The notes beneath the pieces were generated by a model. The model made no database searches. It worked only from the letters and a program-made list of their open reading frames with translations, and was not told the DNA's origin. A DNA stretch of 64,000 nucleotides from Solirubrobacteraceae bacterium. GTDB taxonomy: Bacteria > Actinomycetota > Thermoleophilia > Solirubrobacterales > Solirubrobacteraceae. The stretch covers positions 35,279 to 99,278 of the forward strand of contig JAUJPF010000009.1 of the NCBI GenBank assembly GCA_030447275.1, written 5' to 3'. Shown here in pieces: positions 52,379-59,258 of this stretch (positions within the stretch are counted from its first letter, which is position 1; each line of letters starts with the position of its first letter). The position numbers and the translations under genes were made by a program.

Positions 52379-52465
52379 CGAAGCTGTTTCCGATCAAGTC
52401 CAGACCCCGAGTCGCGGCGGTTTCCGCGTGCAGGCACGCTGTATATCTGCACCAATTCGTGCTAC

Positions 52466-52507
52466 CGCGCACCGGGACGGGGGTTCGAATCCCGCCACGT
52501 GCGCCGA
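52466..52507 (+). other. tRNA 3'-end-like fragment
   Basis: GGGGGTTCGAATCCCGC (52480-52496) forms a T-arm with the TTCGAAT loop and one stem mismatch. It is followed by an acceptor-like CACGTGC and then GCCGA. No matching 5' half, D-arm or anticodon arm is found upstream. It looks like a degraded tRNA 3' end, perhaps an older attachment scar. Confidence 0.5.
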
Positions 52508-52588
52508 AAAGTCCGTAGCGAACACGTGATCGCCTGCCCGTACCGCGTGGGAAACCCCACAAAATGCTGGTAAGAACGGAATGAACGG

Positions 52589-52617
52589 GTGTTGCTGTCG
52601 GCTAGAGGCGCTATAAG
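52589..52617 (+). promoter_or_regulatory. Putative promoter of the rightward arm
   Basis: GTGTTG (52589-52594) and TATAAG (52612-52617) are spaced by 17 bp, followed by the Shine-Dalgarno AAGGAG (52632-52637) eight bases before ATG 52646. This is the clearest promoter-like signal in the island. Confidence 0.45.
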
Positions 52618-52645
52618 AGTTGGCAGGGGATAAGGAGAAGAACCC

Positions 52646-52891
52646 ATGACATCCACTTCGTCAGACGAGCCCGACGTCGCCGCCGCCCTTCGCGGGCTGC
52701 TGGCGCTGCAGGCCACCGAGCGCGATGAGCGCCTCGGCAACGCCGACGCGCGCCGGACGGAGGTCATCCTCGCCGACGCCGGGCTGAGCACCGGTGCGAT
52801 CGCGACGCTGACCGGCAAGAAGCCCGACACGGTTCGGAAGTCCATCGAGCGCGCCCGCAAGAAGCCCGCGAAGGGAGGGTCCGATGGCTGA
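52646..52891 (+). CDS. Small sigma-region-4-like HTH protein P2
   Basis: This 81-residue protein starts at ATG 52646 with a strong Shine-Dalgarno. It follows the shared plan: N-terminal helix (VAAALRGLLALQATERDER), an HTH (LADAGLSTGAIATLTGKK, DTVRKSIERAR) and a Lys-rich tail (KKPAKGG). The pattern AGLS..aIA.lTG...dTV is nearly that of P1. The next gene starts inside its end (ATGGCTGA, 8-nt overlap). Function unknown; DNA or RNA-polymerase binding is inferred from the HTH type. Confidence 0.75.
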   Translation: MTSTSSDEPDVAAALRGLLALQATERDERLGNADARRTEVILADAGLSTGAIATLTGKKPDTVRKSIERARKKPAKGGSDG

Positions 52892-53108
52892 GCCGCGCAT
52901 GGAGATCGACCCCGTCGACGAGGTCGCGCGGCTGCTCGCCGTGCTCATCCGGCGTGGCTGCGACAGCCAGACGGAGGCGATAACGGAGATCGCCCGCGTC
53001 GGGATCGGCCCCCGCCGCATCGGCGAGCTGCTCGGCACCTCGCCGAACACGGTCAACGTGACGCTGCAGAAGGCCAAGAAGAGGGAGAAGGCGGTGCCCC
53101 GTGGCTGA
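52884..53108 (+). CDS. Small sigma-region-4-like HTH protein P3
   Basis: This 74-residue protein starts at ATG 52884, overlapping P2 by 8 nt. It has an N-terminal helix (VDEVARLLAVLIRRG), the HTH (EIARVGIGPRRIGELLGTSP then NTVNVTLQKAKK) and a basic end. It is the most diverged of the six relatives. It overlaps the following winged-helix gene with GTGGCTGA, the same 8-nt junction type as between P2 and P3. Confidence 0.72.
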   Translation: MAEPRMEIDPVDEVARLLAVLIRRGCDSQTEAITEIARVGIGPRRIGELLGTSPNTVNVTLQKAKKREKAVPRG

Positions 53109-53409
53109 CGAGGACGTCCTCGAGCGCCTCGACCTCATCGCCGGGCTACTGCAGCTCGCGCACTACGACGCGATCGAGCGCGCGCGGACGCGGCTGCGCG
53201 AGGACGAGGTCACCGCAGCGATCCTCGACGCCTGCACCGGCGAGGAGTGGTGCCCGGCGAAGGAGATGCACGAGCGCGTGCTGGAGGCGGTGCCGGACGC
53301 GAAGCTGCGAACCGTCCAGCGCCGTACCCGAGAGCTCGTCGACCGCCGCGCGCTGCGTGAGCACGGCTCGACCCGGGACAGGGTCTACCGCGCAAGCGGC
53401 CTGGTCTGA
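53101..53409 (+). CDS. Winged-helix protein W2 of the island
   Basis: This 102-residue protein starts at GTG 53101 (8-nt overlap with P3). It parallels W1: an N-terminal helix DVLERLDLIAGLLQLAHYD, then AAILDACTGEEWCPAKEMHERV, LRTVQRRTRELVDRRALREHG and the wing STRDRVYRASGLV. Shared positions include the LER.LDLI start and the YK/RASGL end. It is probably a DNA-binding partner of the neighbouring small HTH proteins. Confidence 0.75.
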   Translation: MADEDVLERLDLIAGLLQLAHYDAIERARTRLREDEVTAAILDACTGEEWCPAKEMHERVLEAVPDAKLRTVQRRTRELVDRRALREHGSTRDRVYRASGLV

Positions 53410-53424
53410 CAGAGAGGAAGATTG

Positions 53425-53685
53425 ATGCCCGACGACAATCGCGTCCCGAGCGCTCCCGATGTCTCCGTGATCGGCCTCGCGGTCCTCACGCTGCTCGTCG
53501 ACGAGCGCGAGGCGCGCGTGACGAGCGAGCGCGACGCGCTCTCGACCGAGACGCTGCTCGCCGAGGCCGGCCTGAACTCGACGCAGATCGGCGGCCTGCT
53601 GCGCAGGAGCCCGGCCACAGTCCGCTCGACCGTCTCGCGCGACAAGAAGAGGCTCGCCGCGACGAAGAGGAGTGGCGACACCTGA
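53425..53685 (+). CDS. Small sigma-region-4-like HTH protein P4
   Basis: This 86-residue protein starts at ATG 53425 after AGAGAGGAAG. It has a hydrophobic first helix (VIGLAVLTLLVDERE), then LLAEAGLNSTQIGGLLRRSPATVRS, the family HTH, and a basic tail (KKRLAATKRSG). Its stop shares one base with the next start (TGATG), so P4 and the 147-residue winged-helix protein are coupled like P1 and W1. Confidence 0.75.
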   Translation: MPDDNRVPSAPDVSVIGLAVLTLLVDEREARVTSERDALSTETLLAEAGLNSTQIGGLLRRSPATVRSTVSRDKKRLAATKRSGDT

Positions 53686-54128
53686 TGTCGGACACACAGC
53701 GCGAAATCCACAACGCCCTGATCGCCATGAATGCGAAGGTCGACACGATCGACGGCAAGGTCACGCTCCTCGCGCGCTCGCTCAGCGACCCGATCGAGAC
53801 GCAGCTCGCAGAGCTCATTCCGAAGAAGCCGCTCATCGCACAGATCTACCTGGTCTTGGACGGCAAGCGGACGCAGCGCGACATCGTCGCCGAGCTCGGC
53901 AAGTACGGGATTCGCGTGCATGAGGCGACGGTCTCGCGGCACATCACGCAGGAGATGGTCAAGCGCGGACTCGTCGACCTGGTCGACGCCCGCGGCTCGA
54001 AGGTCTACGGCGAGAACCGCCAGATGAACACGATCCTCAATCTCACGACGAACATGCGCAAGTGGCTCGAGCGGGCGGGCGAGACCGTCCCGCTTCCGGC
54101 GCCGAAGCCGCGGAGGAAGAAGGCATGA
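53685..54128 (+). CDS. Winged-helix protein W3 with coiled-coil N-terminus
   Basis: This 147-residue protein starts at ATG 53685. The N-terminal 35 residues form a coiled-coil-like helix (IHNALIAMNAKVDTIDGKV). A winged helix follows (KRTQRDIVAELGKYGIRVHE, ATVSRHITQEMVKRGLVDLV, wing ARGSKVYG). The C-terminal helix ends in KPRRKKA. It is longer than W1/W2 but occupies the same place after a small HTH gene. It overlaps the next gene by ATGA. Confidence 0.75.
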   Translation: MSDTQREIHNALIAMNAKVDTIDGKVTLLARSLSDPIETQLAELIPKKPLIAQIYLVLDGKRTQRDIVAELGKYGIRVHEATVSRHITQEMVKRGLVDLVDARGSKVYGENRQMNTILNLTTNMRKWLERAGETVPLPAPKPRRKKA

Positions 54129-54778
54129 CCGCCACCCCCGCCGTCCTGCAGCGCAAGCTCGGCGCCGAGTTCGCGCGCCGCCGCTGGCAGTACGACGCCG
54201 AGGTCGTCGGCGACCTCATCGAGCACATCGAGCGCACGGGCGCGATCGACCCGCCGGCGCTGGCGCGCCGCGTCCCGCGCCTGTTCCGCGAGCACAACGA
54301 CGCGACGGTCGAGGACCTCACCGACGCGATCGCCGCCGCGATCGGCGACCGGACGCCCGTCGCCGACACCAGCGGCGCAACGCTCGTCATCAACGATCAC
54401 AGCCACAACCTGACGCTCTCCGGCAACGCGAGCATAACCGGCGGCAACGTCAACGTCGGCGGCATGCAGATCGTCGTCGGCTTCGACGCGCCGAAGGAGG
54501 AGATCCTCGCCGGCGTCGCGGCCCTCGTCCGCGCCGCGGCCTCCGGCGACTGGAACGCGGACGCGGCGCGCGAGCTCGCCGAGCTCGTCGACGCCCGCGA
54601 CGACATCGACTATGGCGACGTCCACGACATCACCGTCGAGGTCCTCGAGGAGGACCCGCCGAAGCAGGGCCGAGCGAAGGAGATGCTGGCCGACATCGCG
54701 ACGAGCGGCATCGCGGGCGCGCTTACGACCGGCATCACGGTCGGCATCGGCGAGATCCTCGGCCAGCTCCCCACCTGA
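54125..54778 (+). CDS. Putative island effector with Asn/Gly beta segment and hydrophobic C-terminus
   Basis: This 217-residue protein starts at ATG 54125, overlapping W3 by ATGA. The N-terminus is helical (LGAEFARRRWQYDAEVVGDL ...). Residues about 85-115 form an Asn/Gly/His-rich beta-like stretch (INDHSHNLTLSGNASI, then TGGNVNVGGMQIVVGF), like short beta-helix turns seen next to effector domains. The C-terminus has a Gly/Ala-rich hydrophobic segment (IATSGIAGALTTGITVGIG) that could insert in a membrane. I do not recognise the family; an effector role is inference from the layout. Confidence 0.65.
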   Translation: MTATPAVLQRKLGAEFARRRWQYDAEVVGDLIEHIERTGAIDPPALARRVPRLFREHNDATVEDLTDAIAAAIGDRTPVADTSGATLVINDHSHNLTLSGNASITGGNVNVGGMQIVVGFDAPKEEILAGVAALVRAAASGDWNADAARELAELVDARDDIDYGDVHDITVEVLEEDPPKQGRAKEMLADIATSGIAGALTTGITVGIGEILGQLPT

Positions 54779-54793
54779 CGATCCGGAGGCCCG

Positions 54794-55081
54794 ATGCCTG
54801 ACGCGCCCCGCACGACGAACGACCTGCTCACCTCGATTGATGCCAAGCTCGGCGCGATCCTGACCCTGACGGTCGATGCCTACATCCGCGACACCGGCGT
54901 CGCCAAGCCGAAGGAGCGCTCGATTGACAAGATGCTCGCCGACGTTGGCGTCTCGACCGGCGACATCTCGAAGCTCCTCGGCAAGACCGAACGCGCCGTC
55001 CAGCTGAAGCTCCAGGACGCGGAGAAGGCGAAGCCGAAGCGCACGAAGAAGAAGCCGGCGGCCGGAGACCCCGAGGTCTAG
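54794..55081 (+). CDS. Small HTH protein P5
   Basis: This 95-residue protein starts at ATG 54794 with Shine-Dalgarno CCGGAGG. It has an N-terminal helix (LLTSIDAKLGAILTLTVDAYI), the family HTH (KMLADVGVSTGDISKLLGKTERAVQLKLQ in outline: VGVSTGDISKLLGKT then RAVQLKLQ) and a long Lys-rich tail. It is the last gene of the rightward arm. Its TAG shares a CTAG with the stop of the convergent P6 gene. Confidence 0.72.
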   Translation: MPDAPRTTNDLLTSIDAKLGAILTLTVDAYIRDTGVAKPKERSIDKMLADVGVSTGDISKLLGKTERAVQLKLQDAEKAKPKRTKKKPAAGDPEV

Positions 55082-55335
55082 GACCCTTTCTTCGGCGCAG
55101 GCTTGTCCTTCTGCGCGGCCGGCTTTGCGCGGCGCAGTGTCGACCTCACGGCCTCCGGGTTGCGCCCGGTGACGGCGGAGATCTCCGGCCGCGTGAACCC
55201 GGCCTCGTCCAGGACGAACTCGCTTCGCCGCACGCCGGCCGCGTCGGCACGCGCATCGAGGTGCGCGAGCACCACCGCGCTCAGCGCCAGCAGCGCACGA
55301 TCGCCGCCGATCCCGGGTGTCTCATCGTTTGCCAT
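55078..55335 (-). CDS. Small sigma-region-4-like HTH protein P6
   Basis: This 85-residue protein starts at ATG 55335. It has a helix (LLALSAVVLAHLDARADAAG), the HTH (LDEAGFTRPEISAVTGRNPEA then VRSTLRRAK) and a Lys/Pro-rich tail. It is closest in pattern to P1 and P2. It is transcribed leftward, convergent with P5, from the 270-bp region next to tRNA-Phe. No partner gene follows it. Confidence 0.72.
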   Translation of the reverse strand: MANDETPGIGGDRALLALSAVVLAHLDARADAAGVRRSEFVLDEAGFTRPEISAVTGRNPEAVRSTLRRAKPAAQKDKPAPKKGS

Positions 55336-55574
55336 GGAGCCACCGTACGCGTCGGCGCGGACCCACCGAGAATCACGCTCGCGAAGCGCGACGCCATTAG
55401 TCGCACTGACGCGTTCGCTTGCGGATCGTCGCTCGGCGTGAGCCACGTCGCCGCACCGAAGAAGAGGCGACGTCACACCGCGAGCTAGCTGTTCTGCTAG
55501 CGGCGCCACGCGAGGCCGATGAGAGTTGCTGCGCGCACCCGGCCCCTCGGGCCGGATATGGAGGACAACGCACG
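55336..55574. other. Non-coding right end of the island with inverted repeat
   Basis: No gene is evident. An inverted repeat GCTAGC-TGTTCT-GCTAGC lies at 55484-55501, about 150 bp upstream of P6. It could be an operator or a recombinase arm site. Confidence 0.4.
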
Positions 55575-55598
55575 AAAGCCCAGCAATAACTGGGCTTT
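55575..55598 (-). terminator. Hairpin terminator after tRNA-Phe
   Basis: AAAGCCCAG-(6)-CTGGGCTTT is a perfect 9-bp stem with a 6-nt loop, starting 8 bp after the tRNA 3' end. There is no long U-run, only CTTTCG. It lies on the island side of the right repeat, so the element supplies it. Confidence 0.65.
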
Positions 55599-55603
55599 CC
55601 GAA

Positions 55604-55647
55604 GATGGCGAGACCCGGACTCGAACCGGGGACACCACGATTTTCAG
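55604..55647 (-). repeat. attR-like 44-bp repeat inside tRNA-Phe
   Basis: It is identical to 49402-49445. It covers the tRNA from the anticodon loop to the 3' end, so integration rebuilt an intact tRNA gene. Confidence 0.93.
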
Positions 55648-55678
55648 TCGTGTGCTCTACCAACTGAGCTATCTCGCC
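55606..55678 (-). tRNA. tRNA-Phe (GAA)
   Basis: The 73-nt gene on the minus strand folds into a full cloverleaf. Acceptor GGCGAGA pairs with TCTCGCC and is followed by discriminator A. The D-arm is AGCTCAGTTGGTAGAGC, the anticodon arm ACGACTGAAAATCGT carries GAA, and the T-arm is CCCGGTTCGAGTCCGGG. CCA is not encoded. It is the integration target of the island on its left. Confidence 0.97.
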
Positions 55679-55703
55679 GCGCGCGAAAGGGTAGCGTCGG
55701 GGG

Positions 55704-55943
55704 ATGGCCGAGAGCGTGATCGTGCTGCGGATCTGGCGCAAGGGGCCGCGGGGGCCGGAGCTGCTCGAGCGGCTCGGCCAGGAGCTCGGGCGGGATGACG
55801 TCGTCGCCGATGATTCCGGCGTCGTGCGGCTGAAGATGGACGGGCGGGGCGGGAAGGGGTGGGACACCCTTCGCGATGCTCTCGACCGGTCGGGGAGCGA
55901 CTGGCGGGAGTGGCTCCACCTGGAGTCGCGCCCGCCTCGCTGA
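55704..55943 (+). CDS. Small conserved-looking protein, function unknown
   Basis: This 79-residue protein starts at ATG 55704, divergent from tRNA-Phe. It reads as a plausible alpha/beta protein (ESVIVLRIWRKGPRG, LLERLGQELGRDD, then GWDTLRDALDRSGSDWREWL). It has no signal or membrane segment. The family is not recognised. It is convergent with the M23 peptidase gene, 15 bp apart. Confidence 0.5.
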   Translation: MAESVIVLRIWRKGPRGPELLERLGQELGRDDVVADDSGVVRLKMDGRGGKGWDTLRDALDRSGSDWREWLHLESRPPR

Positions 55944-55958
55944 GGGGACGCGCCGGCG

Positions 55959-56942
55959 CTACTTCGCCCAGGCGCGCAGCTGCGGCAGCGGGTCGATCGG
56001 CTTGCCGCCGCGGTCGCGCCAGCCGCCTTCCCAGATCTCGAAGTGCAGGTGCGGACCGCTGCTCGCGCCCGTGCTGCCTACGCGGCCGATCTGGGTGCCG
56101 GCGCTGACGCGCGCACCCGGCTTGACGGTCGCGCTCCCGGCCTGGAGGTGCGCGAAGAAGAGCGACCGGCCGTCGTCGGCGTTGATCACGACATACCAGC
56201 CGGCGCCGCCCTTCTGGTAGGTCACGAAGGCGACCGTGCCGTTCAGCGGGGAGACGACGGGCACGCCCTCGGCCGCCGCGATGTCCTGGCCCTCGTGCGA
56301 GTGGCCGCTGCGCGCGGAGCCGAAGCGCGAGCCCTCGCCGCCGAAGGTGTACGGGCCGCGCACGGGAAACACTCCCGAACCGCTCGGCGCGGGCGCCGGC
56401 GTGGGGGAAGGCTCGGGCGCAGGCGCAGGCGCAGGGTCCGGCTTCGGCGCGGGCTTGGGCTTGGGCTTCGCCTTGACGGTCACGAAAGCCTTGCCGCTCG
56501 CGTGCGACGCCCGCGCCAGCACGGCGCCCCGCCCGTCACGAGCGTGCACGCGAACGACGTACTTCCCGGCGCCGAGCTTCGCGCGCTTCGGCCACCGGAC
56601 GGCGATCGTCTGCCCGACCTCGATCTCGCCGAGCTCGATCCGCGCCGGCACGTCGCGCGTGCGGACGTTCTGCACGACGACGCGGGCGCGCACGCGCTCC
56701 GTCCCCGGCTGCTCGATCCGCAGCTTGATGCGAGGACGCGACCCCTCGACGAGGTTCTTCGGCGTGACCCGGAACATCCGCGCGACGGGGCGCGGCGGCG
56801 CGGGCGTGCCGAACTCGACGCCGCCGTGCTCGTCGGGCGCGTCGCCGAGCGTCCCGCCGGTGCCGTCGGCGGCGACCGCGGGCGGCGCGAAGCAGAGCAG
56901 GGCGAGGCAGACGAGGAGGAGTTTCGCGGCGGGGGAACGCAT
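55959..56942 (-). CDS. Secreted M23 (LytM) peptidase-like protein
   Basis: This 327-residue exoprotein starts at ATG 56942 with signal peptide LLLVCLALLCFAPPAVAA. An Ig-like domain (residues about 55-150) is followed by a Lys/Pro then Ala/Pro-rich linker and the LytM domain. The LytM domain has GHSHEGQDIAAAEG (zinc His and Asp), GWYVVINADDG, FFAHLQ and GPHLHFEIW with the catalytic HxH. It probably cleaves peptidoglycan cross-bridges or regulates other hydrolases. A family-typical length supports the start. Confidence 0.88.
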   Translation of the reverse strand: MRSPAAKLLLVCLALLCFAPPAVAADGTGGTLGDAPDEHGGVEFGTPAPPRPVARMFRVTPKNLVEGSRPRIKLRIEQPGTERVRARVVVQNVRTRDVPARIELGEIEVGQTIAVRWPKRAKLGAGKYVVRVHARDGRGAVLARASHASGKAFVTVKAKPKPKPAPKPDPAPAPAPEPSPTPAPAPSGSGVFPVRGPYTFGGEGSRFGSARSGHSHEGQDIAAAEGVPVVSPLNGTVAFVTYQKGGAGWYVVINADDGRSLFFAHLQAGSATVKPGARVSAGTQIGRVGSTGASSGPHLHFEIWEGGWRDRGGKPIDPLPQLRAWAK

Positions 56943-57028
56943 CGATCCGACAATCGAACGCAGGACCCGCCCTCTTGAAGCGGCCTTCCCCGCGGCCGCG
57001 TGGAGGTTTCGCGCGCCGAACCTGTGCG

Positions 57029-58513
57029 CTACTTGGCCAACATCCGCCGCATCAGCTCAAGAGCGCCCCTTTTCGACAGCGGCTCGTTCAGGTTCCCGCA
57101 TTTCGGCGACTGGACACATGACGGACACCCGCTCTCGCACGGGCAGTCCCTGATCAGCGTCGCGGCGTCGGTCACGAGCTCCTCGAAGCGCAGGAACGCC
57201 TGCCGCGTGATCCCCACGCCGCCGGGGTGGCCGTCGTAGATGAAGATCGTCGGGCCGCCCGTCTGCTGGTGCCCCGCCGTCGAGAGGCCGCCGATGTCCC
57301 AGCGGTCGCACATCGCCAGCAGCGGGAGCACGGCGATCTGCGCGTGCTCGGCCGCGTGCAGCGCGCCGAGCAGCGCCTCGCGCGGGAAGCCGTCGGCCGC
57401 GATCTCGTCGGGCAGCTCGTACCAGAGGGCCTGCGTCGAAAATTCCGTGAGAGGCAGGTCGAGCGCGACGAGGTCGATGATCTCGTGGTCCGGCAGCCGC
57501 TTGCGCTGGTACGCCATCACCGTCTCGGCGACGCTCACGCGGCCGAACGACAGCCGGCACCCGAGCACGTCGCGGCGGTCGAGCAGCTCCTCGATCCAGG
57601 TGTCGGTCTCCTTCTTCGGCTGCGTGTACCAGTCGCCGGTGAACGGCTTGACCAGCGCGCGGCGCGACTCGACGTCGAGCTCTGTGACCTCGTAGGAGCG
57701 GCCGAGGTGCAGGTACACGGCGCCGTCGTGGACGGTGGAGAACGCGCGCGCCGCCTCGACCGTCCCGAGCAGCTCGCCGGAGGAGACGTCAACGACCGCG
57801 AACGTGTCGGGGGACGCGGAGCGCAGCGAGACCCGCGCCGCCGGATAGTCCTCGGGCGCCGCGAGCACGAACCTCCCCCGCACCTGGCGCAGCTCGCCGC
57901 GCGCCTCGAGCGCCTCGGCGTGCAGGCGCCAGCGCGGCCCGAGCGCCTCGGCGTCGGCGTCGGTCAGCGGCGCCTCGTGCGCCGCGCACAGCAGGTGCGC
58001 GAGGTGGATCTGCTCGCTCTCGTAGTCGAGGATCGCCGACTCGACCGGCCGCTCGAGCAGCTGATCGGGCTCGCGGCAGAGGAACTGGTCGAGCGCGTCC
58101 TCGCCGGCGATGTAGACGGCGAGCCCACGCCCGCGGCGCCCCGCGCGGCCCCACATCTGCTTGAGCGACGCCATGGTGCCGGGGAACGTGACGACGACGG
58201 CGGCGTCGAGCGCGCCGATGTCGATCCCGAGCTCGAGCGCGTCGGTGGTGATGACCGCCAGCAGCTCGCCGCTCACGAGCCGGCCCTCGATGTCGCGGCG
58301 CTGCTGCGGCGTGTAGCCCGCGCGGTACGGCGCGATGCGCTCGCCGAGGTCGGTGTCGCGCAGCTTGTCCTGCACGAGCTTCGTCGTCAGCTCGACCGCC
58401 TTGCGCGACTTGATGAAGCAGATCGTCCGCGAGCCGCCGCGGATGAGGTCGGCGAGGATGTCCGCCGCCTCGGCCAGCGCCGAGCGCCGCGCGCCGATGT
58501 CCTCGTCAACCAT
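57029..58513 (-). CDS. MrfA/YprA-like helicase, C-terminal part (RecA2 plus DUF1998)
   Basis: This 494-residue protein has the second RecA domain ([54 protein letters not shown]) and the C-terminal MZB/DUF1998 region with four Cys ([17 protein letters not shown]). MrfA-type superfamily 2 helicases act in DNA repair. The RecA1 half is encoded by the upstream gene, which it overlaps by 8 nt (ATGGTTGA). A linker of roughly 20 residues usual in the family is missing at the junction. It is either a true two-subunit form or one gene broken by a small deletion. Confidence 0.8.
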   Translation of the reverse strand: MVDEDIGARRSALAEAADILADLIRGGSRTICFIKSRKAVELTTKLVQDKLRDTDLGERIAPYRAGYTPQQRRDIEGRLVSGELLAVITTDALELGIDIGALDAAVVVTFPGTMASLKQMWGRAGRRGRGLAVYIAGEDALDQFLCREPDQLLERPVESAILDYESEQIHLAHLLCAAHEAPLTDADAEALGPRWRLHAEALEARGELRQVRGRFVLAAPEDYPAARVSLRSASPDTFAVVDVSSGELLGTVEAARAFSTVHDGAVYLHLGRSYEVTELDVESRRALVKPFTGDWYTQPKKETDTWIEELLDRRDVLGCRLSFGRVSVAETVMAYQRKRLPDHEIIDLVALDLPLTEFSTQALWYELPDEIAADGFPREALLGALHAAEHAQIAVLPLLAMCDRWDIGGLSTAGHQQTGGPTIFIYDGHPGGVGITRQAFLRFEELVTDAATLIRDCPCESGCPSCVQSPKCGNLNEPLSKRGALELMRRMLAK

Positions 58514-59258
58514 CGACGAGCGCGACCTCCTCGACGCCGGTCAGCCGCTCGGCCAGCTCGACCGGGTTGGCGATCGTGGCGCTCGCCATGAAGAACCGCG
58601 CGTCGGGCGCCATCCGCCGCAGCCGCCGCAGGACGTTGCCGACGTGCGACCCGAACACGCCGCGGTAGACGTGCGCCTCGTCGACGACGACGACGTCGAG
58701 CCGGTGCAGGAAGTCGGTCCGCGCGGTGGTGGGGAGGATCCCGACGTGGAGCATGTCGGGGTTCGTGAGGACGACGTTGGCGCGCCGGCGGATCGCCGCC
58801 CGCTCCTCGCGCGCCGTGTCGCCGTCGTAGATCGCCGGGCGGATCTGGCGGTGCAGGCCGAAGGCGTGCAGCGCCCGCGCCTGGTCCTGGGCCAGGGCCT
58901 TCGTCGGGTACAGGTACAGCGCCCGCGCCGTCGGCTCCTGGAGCAGGTGCGACAGCGTCGGCAGGTTGAAGCACATCGACTTCCCGGACGCCGTCCCGGT
59001 GGTGACGATGAAGTCGCCGCGCATCGCCGCCTCGACCGCCTCGACCTGGTGCGAGTACAGCGACTCGACGCCCATCCCGCGCAGCGCCTCGAGCAGCTTG
59101 GGGTGCAGCGGCGGGATGTCGCCGAGCACCGGCGGCCGCTCGAACTCCTGCGCCTCGCGGACGAGTCGCTCGTCGGAGCGCCCGGCCTCGAGCAGCTCCT
59201 GCCACGGCTCGATGTCGTGCGTCTGGACAACCACCCTGCCATCGTAGGCCGCTGCCAT
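58506..59258 (-). CDS. MrfA/YprA-like helicase, N-terminal part (RecA1)
   Basis: This 250-residue protein starts at 59258 with an N-terminal region before the DEAD-like domain. The Q-like [15 protein letters not shown] precedes Walker A in [18 protein letters not shown]. Motif Ia is [13 protein letters not shown], Walker B is VVVDEAHVY, and motif III is [10 protein letters not shown]. It ends VEEVALVDG right where the linker to RecA2 should begin. It cannot act as a helicase without the downstream ORF, to which it is coupled by an 8-nt overlap. Confidence 0.8.
   Translation of the reverse strand: MAAAYDGRVVVQTHDIEPWQELLEAGRSDERLVREAQEFERPPVLGDIPPLHPKLLEALRGMGVESLYSHQVEAVEAAMRGDFIVTTGTASGKSMCFNLPTLSHLLQEPTARALYLYPTKALAQDQARALHAFGLHRQIRPAIYDGDTAREERAAIRRRANVVLTNPDMLHVGILPTTARTDFLHRLDVVVVDEAHVYRGVFGSHVGNVLRRLRRMAPDARFFMASATIANPVELAERLTGVEEVALVDG

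Larger units (their letters stand above)
52308..52645. promoter_or_regulatory. Divergent control region of the island
   Basis: These 338 bp between the two arms are AT-richer than the rest of the window. They hold one putative promoter for each arm and a tRNA-like 3' fragment (52466-52507). No gene with convincing coding character is seen inside. Confidence 0.6.
49402..55647. mobile_element. 6.2-kb integrated element at tRNA-Phe, no recognisable integrase
   Basis: The element is delimited by the 44-bp direct repeats. It holds 12 candidate genes in two divergent arms separated by a 338-bp AT-richer region at 52308-52645. Leftward: small HTH, winged helix, PD-(D/E)XK-like and PIN proteins. Rightward: HTH proteins, winged-helix proteins and a putative effector. 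One HTH gene at the right end faces left. I see no integrase, excisionase, replication or conjugation gene. It is therefore either a decayed element or one mobilised in trans. Confidence 0.85.

Noticed and set aside
52430..52507. Complete tRNA gene in the island centre
   Set aside because: Only a T-arm and acceptor-like 3' end are present; no D-arm, anticodon arm or pairing 5' acceptor was found.
52071..52562. Longer N-terminal extension of P1
   Set aside because: The extension would translate the tRNA-like fragment; ATG 52307 has a proper Shine-Dalgarno and matches the length of its relatives.
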